The notes: generated by a model not told the origin, from the sequence alone. 64,000 bases of DNA from Thermasporomyces sp036564245 (GCA_036564245.1 DATCKU010000092.1:1-64000), one strand, 5' to 3'; positions 17,877 through 27,766 are shown, counted from the stretch's first letter. Translations and numbers: made by a program.

Positions 17877-18857
17877 GTGGTGCTGGGAGAGCGGTGGGCG
17901 GACTTCTTCCGCGACCGCGGCTTGGATGCGCGTTCGTTGACTGCGAACCGCCTTACTGGTGGTGAAGTCAACGACAACTGGCGGGTCAGTCGATCAGATG
18001 GTGCCGAATGGGTCCTGAGGCACTACCAGCGCACGGTCGACGCAGACGAGCTTGCCTGCGAGCTGGCTGCTGTGGACAAGCTCGCACGTAGCGGCTTTCC
18101 GACACCAGCTCCAGTGCCAGCGACCTGCAAGGACGGAGAGCGCCGACTCTGGGACGTGATGGACGGCCGGCCTGCGGCTCTGTTCACCTTCGTGCGTGGC
18201 CGCCACCCGGTGCAAAGACCAGGTGGCTACGGCTCGATGGATCTTCGCGCTGGCGAACGAGCCGCCCGGGCGGCTGCGCAGATGCACATAAGCCTGATGC
18301 ACACGGAACTACCAGGGAGCAGGTCGCCAGAGCGCGACCCATGGAGACAGATTGGCGCGTTCCTGGATGGAGACCTTCCTGCGGACCCGCTGTTTGCAGA
18401 CCTCCGTGACCCGCTACGTCAAGTTCATGCGCGGCTGATGCCGATCTATCAGGAACCCGGCGCTGTGCCAGCAGGGCTGATTCACAACGACATCACTCCG
18501 TTGAACATCCTGCTCGGCGACCAAGACGAGATCGTCGCGCTCTTGGACTTCGACGACTGTGCCCAGACATTCCTTGCGTACGACTTGGGTGCAATCATCT
18601 CAACCTTCGGCAAGGACGAAGAGCGGCAGTTGGATCGCGGGCGCGTCTCGCGCCTGATCGCCGCGTACGAATCGGTGCGCCTCTTCACTCCCACAGAGCG
18701 AGCTGTCCTCCCTGACCTGCTGACTGCACATGCCGGGGCTCAGGCAGTCCAAGTCATCACACATTGGATCCGGTCAGGGCGCACCAACATCAGTGCTACA
18801 GACAGCTACAGCGCGTTGGATTTTCTGGAGCTCTCCGAGCGGCCGCTATCGCCGTGA
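17877..18857 (+). CDS. Aminoglycoside phosphotransferase/choline kinase-like (APH) protein
   Basis: Small-molecule kinase fold of about 326 residues from the GTG at 17877. Motifs: NRLTGGEVNDNWRVSRSDG (nucleotide-loop region), WVLRHYQ (Lys position replaced by Arg), catalytic loop GLIHNDITPLNILL (H-x-D...N) and metal-binding LLDFDDCAQTFLAYDLG. A C-terminal helical part with VITHWIRSGR is typical of homoserine kinase-like APH proteins. No strong ribosome site is visible, so the start is uncertain (in-frame TTG at 17748 is the longest option). Substrate unknown; resistance should not be assumed. Confidence 0.82.
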   Translation: MVLGERWADFFRDRGLDARSLTANRLTGGEVNDNWRVSRSDGAEWVLRHYQRTVDADELACELAAVDKLARSGFPTPAPVPATCKDGERRLWDVMDGRPAALFTFVRGRHPVQRPGGYGSMDLRAGERAARAAAQMHISLMHTELPGSRSPERDPWRQIGAFLDGDLPADPLFADLRDPLRQVHARLMPIYQEPGAVPAGLIHNDITPLNILLGDQDEIVALLDFDDCAQTFLAYDLGAIISTFGKDEERQLDRGRVSRLIAAYESVRLFTPTERAVLPDLLTAHAGAQAVQVITHWIRSGRTNISATDSYSALDFLELSERPLSP

Positions 18858-19161
18858 GTCGATTGCCGTCGGCAACGCCGCAACTGCCCGCAGCGGCCCA
18901 TTGATATGCGGCAGGCCAGCTCTGGTGTGTCGACTCCAGAGGCTCGGCAGGATCCGGCCAATGACGTCAGGGCAGCTTTCGCCCATGCCGCTGACGGCCG
19001 TGGTCCTTCAAGGGGTCCTCTTGCCCGTTGTAGACCATATTGAAGCACCTTTGCTAAATTCATCACTGTTGACCAGTTGGACCGGTTATGCTGCCGCGCA
19101 GCGATCGTTGCTGGTGGCATGAGGATGGCCGCCCATTGGGCTGGTGTGTCGGAGGGGTTCC
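18858..19161. other. Intergenic region, promoter of the secreted protein gene
   Basis: About 300 bases. A TTGACC around 19069 followed by TATGCT is the only promoter-like pair seen, and the spacer is too short to be convincing. No gene was recognised. Confidence 0.35.
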
Positions 19162-19782
19162 ATGCACGGGGGAAGTGGTCTGCGTTTGCGCGTCAGCAGC
19201 CTTGCCGCAGGTGTTCTGTTGCTGGTGTCGGTGGGCTCGACAAGCTCGTTAGCTCAACCTGGTGTTCAGACGCCTGGTGAGCAAGATGCGGCGGGTGCCG
19301 TTCACCGATCCGCGGCGCAGCCGGCCCAAGACAACGGGCCAAGCCGTGTGCTCGCCAGGTCCTTCGACGTGGACAGAGCGCTGCGTGAAATCCTGCGGCG
19401 GCATCTTCTGCGACCGGAGCGTGACCATGACGAGCTGAGGCGTGAGCTCGCCAGCATCGGGGCGAGGGACATCCAGATCGGCCGAGTCTCTGCCGCCGAT
19501 GGACGGGCATCCGAGCCGAATGCTCGGACGGCAACTCGCAGCTCTGACGGTGTACAGACGCTGCAGGAGGGCGACGGCAAGTGCCCGAAGCCGTCGGAGC
19601 AGACGCATCGGTTCAATTGCGAGCTGCTGTTCTTCCATGAGACTTCTCCAGGGGGCACGTTCCAGTCCGACGTGGCCGTACTCATGTGGGACTTCATACC
19701 TGTTGGTGGCAACAAGCCCAAGGGCGGTCCGCTGGACGACATCGCGGCCATCGACTTCGGGAACTACAACGAGAAGTGCTAG
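19162..19782 (+). CDS. Secreted Ig-like protein, N-terminal part ending at an in-frame TAG
   Basis: 206 residues. GGAGGGG precedes ATG 19162, which gives a clear signal peptide (LRLRVSSLAAGVLLLVSVG, then SSLAQPG). The following 170 residues are hydrophilic and not recognised, ending CELLFFHETSPGGTF ... DFGNYNEKC. The same frame continues without a break after the TAG (KPGITSQAAWTYLPGQKLNG...) into the 19834-21450 protein. The two therefore look like one gene of about 760 codons cut by a nonsense codon; TGG to TAG is the simplest change. Without readthrough, only this short secreted product is made. Confidence 0.75.
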   Translation: MHGGSGLRLRVSSLAAGVLLLVSVGSTSSLAQPGVQTPGEQDAAGAVHRSAAQPAQDNGPSRVLARSFDVDRALREILRRHLLRPERDHDELRRELASIGARDIQIGRVSAADGRASEPNARTATRSSDGVQTLQEGDGKCPKPSEQTHRFNCELLFFHETSPGGTFQSDVAVLMWDFIPVGGNKPKGGPLDDIAAIDFGNYNEKC

Positions 19783-19833
19783 AAGCCGGGTATAACCTCG
19801 CAGGCGGCCTGGACCTACCTCCCTGGCCAGAAG

Positions 19834-21450
19834 TTGAATGGCAAACCCGCGCAGGATGTGAGTCACTTGGTGACGCGGGAGTCTCAAAACCCGGACGACA
19901 ACGCTACGGTCTGGCGCGTCCATGACGAGCCACAGCCTCCCGGCCCGGATCTTCCGAAGACGCTGGTCGGGTATGTCGAGGTGAATCTGGAGCACCGGCG
20001 CGGCGACGCCAGACCAGCGGACTGTCCGGAGGAGTACGAGGAGGTTCGTTCCCAGGGTCACTTCGTGCACTTTCAGGAAGGCGAGGGGGACTGGAACGGT
20101 GTGTCGATAGGCGCCGGGTTGGGTCCGTTGTCGGTGTCGTTTGCCCCTGAGACCAAGCCTGGTCAGGAGACCCGGGCCAGCACCGGGGTGCTGGCTTTGC
20201 ACAGCCCTTCCGGTGGCGCAGGGGGACGGACCACCAACATCACGTACACCGGCCCCCGGAGCATCCGCTTCAACCAGCCGTTCACCGCCTCGGCACGATT
20301 GACCGCGACTCAAGCCGCGCCGGCCGCTTCCACGGCGGTGAGGCCTGCTGCTCGCCCCATGGTCCGGCAGACCGTGCCGGTACCCAACGTGCCGATCCAG
20401 TTCATCCTCGGCTTCGGCGGCAAGGGTCAGAGCTGCACCGACACCACCGATTCCAACGGGGTAGCCGCATGTGTGCTCACCCCCAGACAGCAGGCGGGCC
20501 CGACCACGCTCACCATCAGGTATCCCGGTGATGACGGCCACGCCGCGAGCAACGCATTCGTGGCGTTCACCATCGAACACCAGCTGACAAAGGTCTCCTA
20601 CACCGGACCTAAACGGCTGGCGAACGGCAGGTCGGTCCGGCTCTCTGGCGTGCTACGCGAGCAGGGTGGCGCGCCGATCGCGGGTCGCAGACTCAGACTG
20701 GCCGTCGGTAGCGGCAGCAGCCGACAGACATGCACAGGCACCACGGACTCGTCGGGCAGGGCTCGCTGCACGATTGATTCGGTTGACCAGCCATTGAACA
20801 AAGACGCGACCGTCCCGGTCTCCGTGGCCTTTGGCGGTGATGACTTCTATCTGGCGTCCTCGACGTCGGCAACAGCCCTGCTCGAGTACTACACGGGCCG
20901 CGCCTACGGTCTGACGGCCCACGTGGCCCTACCAGGCCTGCTCAGTGCCGACTTGCCGCCGGCACCTGACACCGGCGGGGTCCGGGTCGCGCGCGCATCG
21001 GAGTCCGCGACCGGGTGTATCGCGAGCGTGTCGACACTTCTGCTCGACGTTGACGGGATGTGCCCACACGTCACGACGAGCCTGGCGCCCGGCACCTCTC
21101 AGAGCACCGCCAGCGTGCAGCACGCCACCATCGGTCTACCAGGCCTTCCGGTCATCGAGATCGAAGGTGCAACCGCCCGCTCGACCAGTACTTGTGCCAA
21201 CGGTGGATCCGCCACCGGTACGACCGATCTGAGGTTGCGGATCGGTGGAGATCTGGTCCAAGTCAACGGCGAAGCTAATGCCGTTGTCGACCTGCCTGGG
21301 GTGGCGAAGCTCGTGATCAACGAACAGATTCCCGTACGCGGCGCCGAACACGGGCTAACCGTGAATGCCGTCCACCTCACCGCCATTGGAGGAACAGACA
21401 TCATCATCGGCTCGGCCCGAAGCGATGTCCACAACTGTGTCGCGTCGTAG
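19834..21450 (+). CDS. Secreted Ig-like/choice-of-anchor P-type protein, C-terminal part after the TAG
   Basis: 538 codons in the same frame as the preceding signal-peptide part. Two bacterial Ig-like repeats are seen: TNITYTGPRSIRFNQPF ... TDSNGVAACVLTP ... TIRYPGDDGH and TKVSYTGPKRLANGRSV ... TTDSSGRARCTID ... VAFGGDDFYLASS, each with a Cys pair. The last 190 residues (AYGLTAHVALPGLLSADLPP ... VKLVINEQIPV-like, AHLTAIGG-like) resemble the actinobacterial choice-of-anchor P cell-surface domain with four conserved Cys. No start codon with a ribosome site is visible at 19834, so independent expression is doubtful. Confidence 0.7.
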   Translation: MNGKPAQDVSHLVTRESQNPDDNATVWRVHDEPQPPGPDLPKTLVGYVEVNLEHRRGDARPADCPEEYEEVRSQGHFVHFQEGEGDWNGVSIGAGLGPLSVSFAPETKPGQETRASTGVLALHSPSGGAGGRTTNITYTGPRSIRFNQPFTASARLTATQAAPAASTAVRPAARPMVRQTVPVPNVPIQFILGFGGKGQSCTDTTDSNGVAACVLTPRQQAGPTTLTIRYPGDDGHAASNAFVAFTIEHQLTKVSYTGPKRLANGRSVRLSGVLREQGGAPIAGRRLRLAVGSGSSRQTCTGTTDSSGRARCTIDSVDQPLNKDATVPVSVAFGGDDFYLASSTSATALLEYYTGRAYGLTAHVALPGLLSADLPPAPDTGGVRVARASESATGCIASVSTLLLDVDGMCPHVTTSLAPGTSQSTASVQHATIGLPGLPVIEIEGATARSTSTCANGGSATGTTDLRLRIGGDLVQVNGEANAVVDLPGVAKLVINEQIPVRGAEHGLTVNAVHLTAIGGTDIIIGSARSDVHNCVAS

Positions 21451-21613
21451 CTATGTATGACGTCGTATGCTCTTGCTCGGCGAGTACGAGAGGGCCCACA
21501 GCTCTCCCCGCTGCGGCCGGACGCCTTCTCACGCCCACGCGCTAGCAGGACTGACTCTCGAGGGCACGAGAGACGCACGGGCTGGTGCGCACGAGCACTG
21601 ACGATGCCGTGTC

Positions 21614-22300
21614 CTAGGCACCCTGCTTGCGGCGCACCATCTCGGTGATCCAGATCGGCGCGAACGGAGACGTGCAGCCCGGAGGCGTCGGATAGTCCTT
21701 GAGGACCTCGAGGCGCTCCCCGATGTCGATCGCTCGGGCGCGGTGCTCGCCGTGCTCGATCCCGATCTGAGCCAGGCAGTGGTTCATCGCCCACTGCAGG
21801 CGCTCCGGGGCGTTCTTCATCTCCGCCTCGATGACGTCGAGCAGGCCTGCGAGGTCGAGGCCTTCGGGCTTCTTCGTCACCCGTTCGGCGGTGAGTGCCC
21901 AGCCGGCGCTCGCGACCACCGGATCCGGATCGGCGAACCAGGTCTGGCGCAGCTCCTCCGCGTGCGGGCTCTTCTTCACCACGTAGTTCACGAGCCAGTC
22001 GTGGACCTTGGGGGAGCGAGCCTCGCGCAGCATGCGATCCAGCTCCTCGCGCTCGAACGCCTTGGGCCGGCAGATCAAGATGGCCAGAAGCCTTGCCGCG
22101 GTGTCGTTCGTCTCCCAGAGCTGTCGCGCGAGGTCCTGCTGTGTCTTCAGCCGTTTCGCGAGCGCGCGCAGCTTGCTGAGGTTCACACCGTAATCGTCAC
22201 CGCGCTTGGCGTTCGCCTCGCGGATCTTCGGATCTTCGAGCTGGGCCAGCTCGGCCATTACCTCGGCGACCGTGGTTCCGGTCAGCGTCGTCTCAGCCAC
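21614..22300 (-). CDS. AlkD-like DNA alkylation repair protein
   Basis: 228 residues of HEAT-like helical repeats. Starts with GTG preceded by AGGAGA. Family features: EDPKIREANAKRGDDYGVNL, LRALAKRLKTQQDLARQLW, ILICRPKAFEREELDRML, VHDWLVNYVVKKSPHAEELRQTW and SAGWALTAERV, close to the actinobacterial alkylation-repair (COG4912-type) branch. Members excise alkylated bases, but activity differs between subgroups. Stand-alone gene, unrelated to the fucosidase operon next to it. Confidence 0.85.
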   Translation of the reverse strand: MAETTLTGTTVAEVMAELAQLEDPKIREANAKRGDDYGVNLSKLRALAKRLKTQQDLARQLWETNDTAARLLAILICRPKAFEREELDRMLREARSPKVHDWLVNYVVKKSPHAEELRQTWFADPDPVVASAGWALTAERVTKKPEGLDLAGLLDVIEAEMKNAPERLQWAMNHCLAQIGIEHGEHRARAIDIGERLEVLKDYPTPPGCTSPFAPIWITEMVRRKQGA

Positions 22301-22432
22301 GTTGGTCTCCTGTCGTCCGGTGAGAGTCCGAGCCTACGGCCGAGGCCTGCCTCTTGTCTCGTATCCAGCATGGCAGTCGGATCCGCGGTGAACCCGTCAC
22401 CTACCGAGCCTGTTTCACGTCCGTCGTCCGCG

Positions 22433-23905
22433 CTATCCATCCGCCACGGCTCGGGCAAGCTCGATCGCCAGGCAATTGAGCTGTCCGGCCGGACCGCTGT
22501 CGGGCAGCCGGACACGTAGCCCATCGGCAGTCTGCTCCCACCCAACATCGCCGTAGCCGAGTAGGCGGACCGAACGCACGCTGTCGTCGGACGTGAGGCT
22601 ACGGATCAGTGTCGAGCCTCCGGAGGGCCAGCGCATGAGGAAGGCATAGAGGGTGTTGTCGCGTTGGGTGAACCGGATGTCTTCCGGTGTCCACTGGACC
22701 TGGTCCTCCCGGAAACCGTCGATGACAACCCGACTAGGCCCTTCCCCGAAGACTCGGAACGGTCGGGTACCGAAGATTCCCTCCCCGCAGACGCTGATCC
22801 ACCGAGCCATCTCGTCGAGTAGGAAGCTGCACTCGTCGTCGATCGTGCCGTCCGGTCGCTGTGGAATGTTCAACAGCAGGTTGCCATTCTTTGCGACGAC
22901 ATCGACGAGGATTTCTAGCACATGTTCCGGTGTCTTGTAGCGGGCGCGCACATCGTAGAACCAGCCACCGACACAGGTGTCGGTCTGCCACGGATCGGGC
23001 CGGATGTCTGGCTCCTGGCTTCGCTCGATGTCCAACACACCGATCCTCACCAGCTTCGGGTCACGCGTCTTCTGTGTATAGACCGCCTGGTTGACTCCTC
23101 CGTGCGCGGCGGCGCTGGTGTTGTACAGGTGGGCGACCGCCTGTGCACCGGCAGCGTACCCGTCGGAATCGAACGGCAAATGACCGTCTGTGTAAAGCAG
23201 ATCGGGATGAAACTTGTCGATCATCTCGGTGACGAGGGCGAGCCAGCGCCGGTGCCACCAGGTGTTCGGCGTGTACCAGGGCGTTTGGACAGGCTCGCTT
23301 TTCTCGCTGTAATGCTCCTCGTTGGGCAGGTAGAGGTCCTGATAGCTCGGGTCGGTTCCGTCGTACGGCACACCCTTATAGGGGCCTTCCTTGTCCGCTC
23401 CCTTGTTTGTCGCGAACCAACTGAACGACGCGCCGAGGTGCTCGCTGAGGCCGAACGGCAAGCCACGTGCCACCGCAGCTCTCCGCCATGCCGCCACGAT
23501 GTCACGGCGCGGGCCGACCCGTGCCGAGTTCCATCGATGCAAGCCCGAGTCATAGTTCAGAAAGTTGTCATGATGCACCGCTTGCGCGACGAAGTACTTC
23601 GCTCCAGCGGCGACGTAACGGTCCATCAACTCCTCGGGGTCGAACCTCTCCGCTCTCCACAGCGCGACGACATCCTTGTACCCGAACCGCGACGGATGTC
23701 CATAGGTGCGGACGTGGTAGCGATACTGTTCCGAACCCTCCCGGTACATGTTGCGCGCATACCAGTCGCCGAACCTGGGGACCGACTGCGGGCCCCAGTG
23801 GGACCAGATCCCGAGCTTGGCGTCACGGAACCAGTCTGGTACCTCGAACCCGGCCAACGACTCGACAGTTGGTTCGAAGGGACCCTCGGCGAGTTGTGGG
23901 TTCAC
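22433..23905 (-). CDS. Alpha-L-fucosidase (GH29)
   Basis: Glycoside hydrolase of 490 residues with no signal peptide, so probably cytoplasmic. GH29 landmarks from the N-terminus: WFRDAKLGIWSHWGPQSVP, RYVAAGAKYFVAQAVHHDNF, GLPFGLSEHLG and DKFHPDLLYTDGHLPF, with Asp near residue 240 as the likely nucleophile, then DVVAKNGNLLLNIPQRPDG. A small C-terminal beta domain follows. GTG 23905 is chosen for the GGAGGA before it; the Met at 23932 has none. It is the last gene of an operon with an oligosaccharide importer, so it should trim the imported fucosylated glycan. Confidence 0.9.
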   Translation of the reverse strand: MNPQLAEGPFEPTVESLAGFEVPDWFRDAKLGIWSHWGPQSVPRFGDWYARNMYREGSEQYRYHVRTYGHPSRFGYKDVVALWRAERFDPEELMDRYVAAGAKYFVAQAVHHDNFLNYDSGLHRWNSARVGPRRDIVAAWRRAAVARGLPFGLSEHLGASFSWFATNKGADKEGPYKGVPYDGTDPSYQDLYLPNEEHYSEKSEPVQTPWYTPNTWWHRRWLALVTEMIDKFHPDLLYTDGHLPFDSDGYAAGAQAVAHLYNTSAAAHGGVNQAVYTQKTRDPKLVRIGVLDIERSQEPDIRPDPWQTDTCVGGWFYDVRARYKTPEHVLEILVDVVAKNGNLLLNIPQRPDGTIDDECSFLLDEMARWISVCGEGIFGTRPFRVFGEGPSRVVIDGFREDQVQWTPEDIRFTQRDNTLYAFLMRWPSGGSTLIRSLTSDDSVRSVRLLGYGDVGWEQTADGLRVRLPDSGPAGQLNCLAIELARAVADG

Positions 23906-23935
23906 GATTCCTCCGCTCGGATTGGGGCACATTCC

Positions 23936-24913
23936 CTACCACAGGCTGGATTTGGCGAACTTTCGAGCGATCTGGTTGGCGAGGACGAGCAGGATGAGGC
24001 CGACCACGGATCGAAACAGCCCGATGGCCGCCGCATATGAGAACTGCGGCAACGGTGCAGCTAGCCCGACCTTGTAGACGTAGGTGTCGATGACCTCAGA
24101 GGCAGAGAGGTTGAGACTGTTCTGCATGAGGAGGACCTTCTCGAAGCCGATCGACAGGATCGATCCGATGTTGAGGATCAGCAGGATGACGGCCACGGGC
24201 ATGATGCCTGGAAGATCGATATGCCACATCCGCTTGATGCGTGAGGCTCCATCGACGACTGCCGCCTCGTGCAGTTGGGGATCGATGCTGGATAAGGTCG
24301 CAAGATAGATGATCGCAGCGAAGCCAAGATTCTGCCAAGCGCCCGACCAGACGTAAATGTGGCGGAAGTAGTCCGGATTTCCAAGCAGGTCGAGCGGCTC
24401 AACCCCGAACAGCGCGAGAAAGTTGTTCAGTAGTCCTGTGCGCGGGTCGAGCAGGACGACCAGCATACCGACGATGACGACCGTGGATATGAAGTGCGGC
24501 GCGTAGGTGATCATCTGCACTGAACGTTTGAACCATTGCAGCCGAACCTGGTTGAGCGCCATTGCCAGGACTATCGGCAGGGGAAACGTGGCGAGCAGCT
24601 CGTAGGAGTGCAGGATGATCGTGTTGCGGATCACGGGCCAGAACATGTAGGACCCGATGAAGCGCTCGAAATGCGTGAGGCCGACCCACGGACTGCCGCT
24701 GATCCCATCGACCACGTTGTAGTTCCTGAACGCGATCTGTATGCCGTACATCGGCCAGTAGTGAAAGATGAGGAGGTAGACGACGGGTAGTAGCAGCATG
24801 AGGTAGAGCTGCCAGCAGTTGCGGATTCGACGCCACGTCCCCGCACGAGGTGCTTGGCGCTGGTTCACCGCACCAACTCGACCTGTCTCCGACCGTCGGA
24901 GCACAGTCACCAT
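23936..24913 (-). CDS. Carbohydrate ABC transporter permease (LplB type)
   Basis: Permease of 325 residues. Six membrane spans are visible, starting WQLYLMLLLPVVYLLIFHYW. The LplB hallmark PMYGIQIAFRNYN and the coupling loop DPQLHEAAVVDGASRIKRMWHIDLPG are present. It pairs with the LplC-type permease downstream of the binding-protein gene. Such systems take up complex or alpha-linked oligosaccharides and have no dedicated ATPase; MsiK is the likely energiser. Stop is 31 bases before the fucosidase start. Confidence 0.92.
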   Translation of the reverse strand: MVTVLRRSETGRVGAVNQRQAPRAGTWRRIRNCWQLYLMLLLPVVYLLIFHYWPMYGIQIAFRNYNVVDGISGSPWVGLTHFERFIGSYMFWPVIRNTIILHSYELLATFPLPIVLAMALNQVRLQWFKRSVQMITYAPHFISTVVIVGMLVVLLDPRTGLLNNFLALFGVEPLDLLGNPDYFRHIYVWSGAWQNLGFAAIIYLATLSSIDPQLHEAAVVDGASRIKRMWHIDLPGIMPVAVILLILNIGSILSIGFEKVLLMQNSLNLSASEVIDTYVYKVGLAAPLPQFSYAAAIGLFRSVVGLILLVLANQIARKFAKSSLW

Positions 24914-24950
24914 CGTGCTTCCTCCTTGCCTCGCACGACACCCGCCAAGC

Positions 24951-25883
24951 TCAGCCCTTGAGGGAACCGATCATGATGCCTCTGACGAAGTGCTTTTGAA
25001 CGAACGGATAAGCTAGAAGTGGTGGGATGCTGGCGACGACGATGAGGCAGTACTTCAGCAGATCTCGTAGCTCTCGCCGGCGGGCGAGCTCGGCAGCATC
25101 CGCCATCGTCGGGTCGATGTTGCTCTGGATCAGGATCTCGCGTAGCACGAGCTGGAGCGGAAACAGCGCTTCGTTTGTCAGATAGATGAGCGCGTTGAAG
25201 AACTGGTTCCAGTGGCCGACAGCATAGAAGAGGGCGTTGACGGCGATGATGGGCTTCGACAGCGGAATAACGATCCGCCAGAAGAAGCCGATGTCGTCAC
25301 AACCATCGATACGAGCGGCCTCCAGCAGCTCGTGAGGAATGGTCACCTGGTAGTAGGTACGCGTGATGATCACATTCCAGACCGCCATGGCGGTTGGCAG
25401 GATGAGCGCCCACCGAGTGTTGAGCAGCCCGAGGTCGTGCACCACTAGGTAGGTCGGGATGAGGCCGCCTGAGAACATCATGGTGAACACGAACAGCATC
25501 ATGAACCAATTGCGGCCCACGAGGTCGCGACGGGACAGGGGGTAGGCGGCCAGCAGGGTGAGCGTGACGTTGACGAGGGTTCCGACGACGACGTAGAAAA
25601 GCGAGTTGGCGAACCCGCGCACGATCGGCTTGTGCTTGAGGATCTCCTCGTACCCGTTGAAGTTGAGATCGACAGGCCACAACCAGACCTGTCCTGATGA
25701 TACGGCCAGCGGGTCGCTGACCGATGCGGATACGATGAATATCAATGGATAAAGTACGGCGAGGAGGAACAACGTCAGGACGACGTAGGTGACGATCATG
25801 AAGAACTGATCTGACCGGGATTCTCTGATTCGCGTTGGTCTCCTGGTTCTGTCTTTCCTCATCCGGATCGCTGTGGTCGCCAC
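24951..25883 (-). CDS. Carbohydrate ABC transporter permease (LplC/YtcP type)
   Basis: 310 residues with six spans. Conserved segments: VYLTLFLLAVLYPLIFIV-like first helix followed by SASVSDPLAV, FTMMFSGGLIPTYLVVHDLG, the EAA loop PHELLEAARIDGCDDIGFFW, and the C-terminus AYPFVQKHFVRGIMIGSLKG, which is diagnostic for LplC-type permeases. The N-terminal 25 residues are strongly basic. Second gene of the importer, 37 bases before the LplB-type gene. Confidence 0.92.
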   Translation of the reverse strand: MATTAIRMRKDRTRRPTRIRESRSDQFFMIVTYVVLTLFLLAVLYPLIFIVSASVSDPLAVSSGQVWLWPVDLNFNGYEEILKHKPIVRGFANSLFYVVVGTLVNVTLTLLAAYPLSRRDLVGRNWFMMLFVFTMMFSGGLIPTYLVVHDLGLLNTRWALILPTAMAVWNVIITRTYYQVTIPHELLEAARIDGCDDIGFFWRIVIPLSKPIIAVNALFYAVGHWNQFFNALIYLTNEALFPLQLVLREILIQSNIDPTMADAAELARRRELRDLLKYCLIVVASIPPLLAYPFVQKHFVRGIMIGSLKG

Positions 25884-25936
25884 GTCGACCCTCCTCGCCA
25901 GACTTCTTCGAGCTTCGTAGCTTGGTCTACGCGCAG

Positions 25937-27766
25937 CTAGGAGTACTTGGCGTCGAAGGCCTCTTGGTACGCCCGAAGGTAGTTCTCCAGGCCCATCCGG
26001 TCCAGCGTGTCGACATATGTCTGCCAGGCATCGTCGTCATTGATGTCGAGCTGCCCCATCGTGAACTTTGCCTCGTGCTGCAAGACATGGTTCTCGATCG
26101 AAACTGAGATCTCACTCGTCACGGCAGCCTGCTCCTCGGTGAGGTACACCGGTGGTAGCTGTAGGCTCTGGTCCTGACGAGCGTCGTAGTACTTCTTCGA
26201 CTCCTCGTACAGCGGCTTTTCAAATGTCGGAGCTTTCGGATCGACCGCCTCGGCAAGCCGGAAGTCGTTCGACCGGTAGCTGAGGCCCAACTGCCCCCAC
26301 CACAGGCCATCCTCGGGAGGCCATGTGATGAGCGCCTTGTAGAGCGCTTGCTTGCCGTTGATGCCTGCTTCACCCTCTTCCGCCCAGCGCCACCCCTTGT
26401 TCAGGTCGCCGTATGACGCGCGGAGTTGCGCCTCGAGCTCGTACTGACCGTCCGCCCACTGCACCGCGAGGCCCGGGTACTTGCACGCCTTGGTCACCAC
26501 AAAGCCAGCGTTGTTGCCGGCCTTTCCGTAGTAGTTCCACATCGAGATCGCTGTCCCGTCGGGACCTTTCAGGGTGGGTACGCACACGTAGCCGTGCCAG
26601 CGAGCGTCGGGATCAGAGGCGTCGATCGTGAGGAAACTTCCCCAGTCCCAGGCACGGACGACGCCGAGGATGTTGTCACCCTTCCGGTTTCCGATGCGCT
26701 GCAACGCCTCGATGTCCTGCGTGAAGCACTCCTTGGCGATCAGACCCTTTCTGAACAGGCGGTTCTGATAGCGAAGCCCTTCCCGCCATCCGGGCTTGTT
26801 GACAACGATGTCGACCTTTCCGTTGTTCAGGTACAGCCATGGATATGGGCGGTTACTCGCCGGACCGCCTGGATTGTAAAGGAACGACCCCATGAAGAAG
26901 TTGCTGAGTGGTGCTGGCCATGCGGGAAGGGAGTGAGCCATGAGCGGAAGCTCATCTCGCTTGCCGTTACCGTTCGGATCCTCGTTGACGAATGCCGTCA
27001 GAACTTCCTCGAACTCATCCAATGTCGTCGGCATGCTCAAGCCGAGCTCGTCCAGCCATGGCTGGTAGATCCACATTCGCTGGATACCACAGTTGCAGTG
27101 GAAGCAGTCGTTGACGTACGGCATCGTGTAGATGTTGCCGTCGTTGGCAGTGATGAGCTCTTTGACGTCTGGATACGCCTTGAATATCCGCTTGATCTCG
27201 ACACAGTAGTTCTCGATTAGGTCGTTGAGCGGAACGAACAGGCCCTGCGAGCCATAGAGCATCTGCTGCGCCGGGCTGAAGTCGATGTTCATGAATGCGT
27301 CTGGAAGGTCGCCCGACGCGATCATGGCGTTCACTTTCGTCATCGCGTCGGCAGACCCTGCCTCGCCGGCAACTACGTGCCACTCGATGTGCACGCCCGT
27401 GGTTTCTTCGTACCACTTGGTGAACTGATTGTCCTTCCAGTCGCCGACCGCGGTGTTCTGCGGCACGACGATCCGAAGGGTGACCTTCTCCTTGACCAGT
27501 GGCTGCTTGTGCGATGCGACCGGTCCGACGTAACCCTCCGGGTAGATCGGATCGGCGTTCTGCGTCGACTTCGGCCCGCCCTTCTTCGCCAGCGGGTCTG
27601 CACCGACAGCGCCGCCCCCCTCCGGATCCCCACCACCACTGCATCCGGCCAACAACGAACCGGCTGATGTCGCGGACAACCCGACACCCAAGGCGCGGGT
27701 GACGAACTGCCGCCGCGACATACCGTTCAAGGGAAAGGCGCCTGATGCCCCGTGGCGTTCTGCCAT
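25937..27766 (-). CDS. Extracellular oligosaccharide-binding lipoprotein (LplA type), TAT-exported
   Basis: Binding protein of 609 residues. Start 27766 has GAGGAG six bases upstream. The N-terminus combines a twin-arginine motif (SRRQFV) with a lipobox (SLLAGC), so it is exported folded and lipid-anchored. The body shows LplA features: VTLRIVVPQNTAVGDW, WYEETTGVHIEWHVV, DAMTKVNAMIASGDLPDAF and YGSQGLFVPLNDLIE, rich in aromatic residues for glycan contacts. First gene of the importer-fucosidase operon; its promoter lies in the gap shared with the GntR regulator. Confidence 0.93.
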   Translation of the reverse strand: MAERHGASGAFPLNGMSRRQFVTRALGVGLSATSAGSLLAGCSGGGDPEGGGAVGADPLAKKGGPKSTQNADPIYPEGYVGPVASHKQPLVKEKVTLRIVVPQNTAVGDWKDNQFTKWYEETTGVHIEWHVVAGEAGSADAMTKVNAMIASGDLPDAFMNIDFSPAQQMLYGSQGLFVPLNDLIENYCVEIKRIFKAYPDVKELITANDGNIYTMPYVNDCFHCNCGIQRMWIYQPWLDELGLSMPTTLDEFEEVLTAFVNEDPNGNGKRDELPLMAHSLPAWPAPLSNFFMGSFLYNPGGPASNRPYPWLYLNNGKVDIVVNKPGWREGLRYQNRLFRKGLIAKECFTQDIEALQRIGNRKGDNILGVVRAWDWGSFLTIDASDPDARWHGYVCVPTLKGPDGTAISMWNYYGKAGNNAGFVVTKACKYPGLAVQWADGQYELEAQLRASYGDLNKGWRWAEEGEAGINGKQALYKALITWPPEDGLWWGQLGLSYRSNDFRLAEAVDPKAPTFEKPLYEESKKYYDARQDQSLQLPPVYLTEEQAAVTSEISVSIENHVLQHEAKFTMGQLDINDDDAWQTYVDTLDRMGLENYLRAYQEAFDAKYS

